Source: Blastococcus xanthinilyticus | Lineage (GTDB): Bacteria > Actinomycetota > Actinomycetes > Mycobacteriales > Geodermatophilaceae | DNA length: 64,000 nucleotides | Direction: 5' to 3' | NCBI RefSeq assembly: GCF_008124835.1 | Contig: NZ_VNHW01000001.1 | Coordinates: 372,001 to 436,000 of the forward strand | Shown: positions 60,715 to 64,000 of the stretch, piece after piece | Layout of the letters: every line of letters begins with the position of its first letter | How positions within the stretch are numbered: position 1 is the first letter of the stretch | The notes under the pieces: model-generated | What the model saw: only the letters and a program-made list of their open reading frames with translations | Databases searched by the model: none | Told to the model about the DNA's origin: nothing | Made by a program: the position numbers and the translations under genes

Positions 60715-62883
60715 ATGCGACCTCGCCCGCTCCTCCACCGTCCCCTCCGCGCCGGCGTCGCCCTCGCCACCGCGACGGCCTTCGCCGTCGCGGGGATCGT
60801 GGCCGTCCCGGTCGCGTCCGCCGCTCCACCGGGCGACGACCGGGGCACGGCGGGGGGTCCGTCGCGGTTGCAGGTGACCACGCTGTCGACCGCACCGGAC
60901 ATGGTGAGCGGGGGCGACGTCCTCGTGCGGGTCGACCTCCCGAGGCGGCTCCCGGCGGCCGATGTCACGGTGCGCCTGAACGGCGACGACGTGACCGAGG
61001 TGTTCCGCCCGGCCGCTGACGGGCGGTCGCTGCTCGGACTGGTCACCGGGTTGGCGGACGGCGAGAACGCGCTCGTCGCCGAGGGGGGTCGCGCCGGGAC
61101 CGCTGACGTGACGGTGGTGAACCACGCCGTCGGCGGGCCGATCTTCTCCGGCCCCCAGCAGATGCCGTTCGCGTGCACGACCCACGAGTGGGGCCTGGTC
61201 CCCGCCGACGGAGGACCGTGCTCAGCGGCCACGGAGGTGGCCTACCAGTACCGCACCGATTACGGCGCCTTCCAGCCGTTGCCTCCGGGCGACACCCGCC
61301 CCGACGACCTGGTGGAGACCACCACGAGCACCGGGGAGCGGGTTCCCTACATCGTCCGGGTGGAGACCGGGACCATCAACCGCGCGGTCTACGAGCTCGC
61401 GGTGCTCGACGACCCGGCGACGGCCGGGCCGGATCCCTGGACCGACGAGCCGGGCTGGAACGAGCGGCTCGTCTACACCTACGGCGGCGGCTGCCGGTCC
61501 GGCTACCACCAGGGCACCGCCACCGGTGGGGTCATGCAGGACCTGCACCTGTCGCAGGGCTATGCGGTGGCCTCCTCCACCCTCAACGTCAACAACACCA
61601 ACTGCAACGACGTGGTGTCGGCCGAGACCACGATGATGGTCAAGGAGCACGTCATCGAGCAGATCGGTGTGCCGCTGCACACGATCGGCTGGGGTGCGTC
61701 CGGCGGGGCGATGCAGCAGTACGAGATCGCGCAGAACTACCCGGGCCTGCTCGACGGGATCACGCCCACGATGAGCTTCCCCGACGCGACGACCTACTTC
61801 ATCGGCGCGGACGACTGCCGGGTGCTGCTCCGTCCCTACCTGAACGCGCACGACTTCACCGACGAGCAGAAGGAGGCGATCAGCGGCTACGCCGAGTGGG
61901 AGACCTGCGACGTCCAGCACGCCGGGCGGCCCGGCCGGCTGGACCCGGAGGACTGCGATCCCGCGATCCCCGAGGCGTGGCGGTACGACGCCGAGAGCAA
62001 CCCGGACGGTGCCCGCTGCTCCATCTACGACGGGATGCGGAACATCTTCGGCGTCGACCCGGCGACGGGCTTCGCCCGCCGACCGCACGACAACGTGGGC
62101 GTGCAGTACGGCCTCGAGGCGCTCGACGACGGCGTCATCACCACCGAGCAGTTCCTGGCGCTCAACGAGGGCATCGGTGGCTACGACATCGACATGAACT
62201 GGACCCCCGAGCGAGTGGAGGGGGACATCGCAGCCATCGAGGCCGCCTACTCCACGGGGCGGACCACGACGGGCGCCGGCGGCCTCGCGACCGTGCCGAT
62301 CATCGACGCCCGTCCGTACCTGGACCTCGAGGCCAACTTCCACGACAGCGTGCGCTCGTTCTCCATGCGCGACCGGCTCGTCAAGGCCAACGGGCACGCG
62401 GACAACCAGGTCATCCTGCGAGCCCACGCCAGCGTGTACGACGACGTCGAGCGGGAGTTCCTCGCCCAGATGGACGCCTGGCTGACCGCGCTCGGTGAGG
62501 ACCGGAGCAGTGCTCCTGCCGCCGTCAAGGTCCTCCGGGCCAAGCCGGACGACCTGGTCGACGCCTGCTGGACCGAGGACGGCACGAAGATCGAGGAGCC
62601 GGCGACGTACTCCGGCGAGGGACGGTGCAACGAGCTGTTCCCGCCCCACTCGGGCCCGCGGATCGCCGCCGGGGGGCCGCTGTCCGACGACGTGTGGAAG
62701 TGCCAGCTCATGCCGGTCGACCCGGCCGGCTACGAGGTCCCGTTCACCGCGGCCGAGGCGGAGCGCCTCCGGGCGATCTTCCCCGACGGCGTCTGCGACT
62801 GGTCGCAGCCGAGCGTGGGCTTCCAGCCGTTGGCGGGCACCTGGCTCTCCTTCGCGGATGCGCCGCAGCCCGGCGAGGGATAG
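60715..62883 (+). CDS. Secreted DUF6351 family protein, alpha/beta-hydrolase-like
   Basis: This 722-residue protein has a Sec signal peptide (hydrophobic core ALATATAFAVAGIVAVPVAS, cleavage near ASA-A at about 36). The mature part includes WNERLVYTYGGGCRSGYHQG, a nucleophile elbow TIGWGASGGAMQQYEIAQNY with GxSGG, and NNTNCNDVVSAETTMMVKEH. It matches what I know as DUF6351, a family of uncertain function with a hydrolase-like core; a polyester or tannase-like esterase is possible. Eight or more cysteines suggest disulfides outside the cell. The ATG follows CGGGAG. Confidence 0.8.
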   Translation: MRPRPLLHRPLRAGVALATATAFAVAGIVAVPVASAAPPGDDRGTAGGPSRLQVTTLSTAPDMVSGGDVLVRVDLPRRLPAADVTVRLNGDDVTEVFRPAADGRSLLGLVTGLADGENALVAEGGRAGTADVTVVNHAVGGPIFSGPQQMPFACTTHEWGLVPADGGPCSAATEVAYQYRTDYGAFQPLPPGDTRPDDLVETTTSTGERVPYIVRVETGTINRAVYELAVLDDPATAGPDPWTDEPGWNERLVYTYGGGCRSGYHQGTATGGVMQDLHLSQGYAVASSTLNVNNTNCNDVVSAETTMMVKEHVIEQIGVPLHTIGWGASGGAMQQYEIAQNYPGLLDGITPTMSFPDATTYFIGADDCRVLLRPYLNAHDFTDEQKEAISGYAEWETCDVQHAGRPGRLDPEDCDPAIPEAWRYDAESNPDGARCSIYDGMRNIFGVDPATGFARRPHDNVGVQYGLEALDDGVITTEQFLALNEGIGGYDIDMNWTPERVEGDIAAIEAAYSTGRTTTGAGGLATVPIIDARPYLDLEANFHDSVRSFSMRDRLVKANGHADNQVILRAHASVYDDVEREFLAQMDAWLTALGEDRSSAPAAVKVLRAKPDDLVDACWTEDGTKIEEPATYSGEGRCNELFPPHSGPRIAAGGPLSDDVWKCQLMPVDPAGYEVPFTAAEAERLRAIFPDGVCDWSQPSVGFQPLAGTWLSFADAPQPGEG

Positions 62884-62896
62884 GCCCGGCGGGTGT

Positions 62897-62932
62897 GCGG
62901 TCGGGCCGGGCACGAAAGCCCGGTCCGACCGC
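62897..62932. terminator. Terminator between the DUF6351 and DUF4192 genes
   Basis: A 15-bp stem (62897-62911 with 62918-62932) contains one G-U pair and a six-base ACGAAA loop, between convergent genes. Confidence 0.8.
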
Positions 62933-62963
62933 CCGGCCGCGGCCCGTGCGCGGGTCCGGCCGG

Positions 62964-64000
62964 TCAGGCGGGCCGCCGGGTGGGCTCCGCCGCCACGGCC
63001 GCCTGCTCGATCAGCGCCCGCAGGTCCGACGGCGTCACGCAGGCGGCCAGCCCCCGGCGGAGCAGCCGGGCCAGCTCCAGCCCCGGGTCGCTGTCGAGAG
63101 CGCGGTCCAGGGCGACGCCGGCCATGGCGCCGTCGCCGCGCAGCCAGGCACTGACCGCCAGCAGGGTGGCCGGCGCCGCGTCCAGCGGCACCGGTGCCCG
63201 CCGGGTGCACTCTGTCCAGAGGTTCTCGGCCGCGGCCGCGTCGGCACCGAGGGCGATCGGGAGCGCCCGGTCCCGCACCCGGGTGTCGCGCAGCGCCCAG
63301 AGGACGACGGCCAGCTCCTCGTCGTCCAGCCCGGCACCACCGCCGCCCGCCGGCCCGGGACGGCAGCGGGCGAGGGCCCGCTGCACCGCCGGCCACGACT
63401 CCTCGGCGACCACCGCCCCGCCCACCGCGCCGATCCGGGCGGCCCGCGCGCCCGCCACCCGCAGGCAGGCGGCCCAGATCCCGGCGCGGGACCCCGGCGG
63501 GGCGGCGATCCGACCGGCCAGCTCCGACCGGTCGGCGGCCACCACCTGCCCGGTGGCGACCGCCGCCGCCGCCAGCTCGCTCACCCCGCCGGGCAGCGGG
63601 GTACCGGCTCCGGGCCGGCAGCAGGGGTGCGGGCAGTCGTAGGACCACCAGCGGCCGCCGCGCACGAGCAGCGCGTCGCACAGCGGGACCCCGGCCTCGG
63701 TCAGCGCCCGCAGCAGCGCCCCGACGACCGGCCGGTGCGGCAGCCCCGTGCCCGGCGCGCCCCCGACTCCGGTCTCCGGTTCGTCCGGCGCCTCGGAGAC
63801 CACGGTCAGCAGGGCGGCCGCGGGCCCGTCCGTGCAGAGGCTCTCGACCAGCTGCCCGGCCAGCGCGGCGACGTGGCCCGGCGGCGGCAGGTCGCCCCGG
63901 ACGGTCAGGCCGACCCGGCCGCCGGAGGGGCCGCCCAGGCCGATGAGCACCACGGACTCGCGCGGGTGGAAGCCGAGCAGGTGCGGGAGCGCGGCGGCCA
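62964..64000 (-). CDS. DUF4192 family protein, 5' end beyond the window
   Basis: The reading frame stays open to the right edge, so the start is missing; at least 345 residues are present. The visible N-terminal part reads AALPHLLGFHPRESVVLIGL, the characteristic opening of DUF4192, followed by VGALLRALTEAGVPLCDALL and WWSYDCPHPCCRPGAGTPLP. The family is actinobacterial and uncharacterised. The cysteines in the last motif may bind metal. The gene converges with the DUF6351 gene. Confidence 0.88.
   Translation of the reverse strand, partial: AAALPHLLGFHPRESVVLIGLGGPSGGRVGLTVRGDLPPPGHVAALAGQLVESLCTDGPAAALLTVVSEAPDEPETGVGGAPGTGLPHRPVVGALLRALTEAGVPLCDALLVRGGRWWSYDCPHPCCRPGAGTPLPGGVSELAAAAVATGQVVAADRSELAGRIAAPPGSRAGIWAACLRVAGARAARIGAVGGAVVAEESWPAVQRALARCRPGPAGGGGAGLDDEELAVVLWALRDTRVRDRALPIALGADAAAAENLWTECTRRAPVPLDAAPATLLAVSAWLRGDGAMAGVALDRALDSDPGLELARLLRRGLAACVTPSDLRALIEQAAVAAEPTRRPA

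Overview
The window is very GC-rich (roughly 70-75 percent by eye) and carries many actinobacterial marker families: DUF3000, DUF3039, DUF3099, DUF3159, DUF3710, DUF4192, DUF4193, DUF7455, HemQ, polyphosphate glucokinase, GAF-ANTAR proteins, IdeR and two HrdB-type sigma factors. GTG starts, 4-bp stop/start overlaps and leaderless promoters are common. The content fits an aerobic, non-parasitic actinomycete; Geodermatophilaceae (Blastococcus, Modestobacter, Geodermatophilus) is my best guess from memory, not a computed placement. It looks like chromosomal core, with no prophage, insertion sequence, CRISPR array, tRNA or rRNA that I could see.

Layout. 1-3.5 kb: NarL-type two-component pair, then msrB. 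3.6-8.1 kb, minus strand: heme genes of the coproporphyrin route (hemE, hemY/cgoX, hemQ/chdC) interleaved with a DUF4126-like membrane protein and a tiny Cys/His-rich ORF. 8.2-10.2 kb: DUF3000 and an RNase D-like exonuclease. 10.2-13.7 kb: xylose-type sugar ABC importer on the minus strand, divergent from a fadA-fadB beta-oxidation operon (13.9-17.3 kb). 17.3-18.5 kb: a small atypical islet with an unrecognised membrane-anchored protein, preceded by a palindromic repeat. 18.5-23.7 kb, minus: thiamine-binding protein and dxs, two small proteins, an SGNH hydrolase and an RNA methyltransferase. 23.7-27.3 kb: KimA-like potassium transporter divergent from two RCK/TrkA proteins. 27.3-31.2 kb, minus: the conserved DUF3159, OB-fold, DUF3710, dut and DUF4193 block. 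31.5-36.5 kb: phosphotransferase, LytR_C protein, suhB, ppgK and the principal sigma factor sigA. 37-40.7 kb: DUF7455, VanW and YihY proteins.

40.7-43.0 kb: DUF3039 and the pseudouridine catabolism pair psuG-psuK, followed by a tandem array of small hairpins. 43.1-47.1 kb: iron-siderophore ABC importer behind an IdeR-type box. 47.2-51.5 kb: DUF3099, HhH-GPD repair protein, two GAF-ANTAR regulators, an RsbW-like ATPase and a membrane protein. 51.6-53.3 kb: dtd and a second sigma factor (sigB-like). 53.6-57.5 kb, minus: acuC overlapping a GNAT/acyl-CoA-synthetase protein acetyltransferase. 57.6-62.9 kb: ideR, an S9 peptidase and a secreted DUF6351 protein. A DUF4192 gene runs off the right edge.

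How parts connect: ideR at 57.6 kb probably controls the iron importer at 43 kb. The acetyltransferase/deacetylase pair and fadAB bear on acetyl-CoA metabolism. The RCK proteins probably gate the adjacent potassium transporter. No large undescribed system was recognised. The most unusual signals are non-coding: the 49-bp hairpin array at 42.84 kb, a palindromic repeat family at 17.28 and 53.51 kb whose central stem has changed by paired substitutions, a 64-bp AT-richer palindrome at 10.21 kb, and convergent genes whose two stop codons lie in one hairpin.
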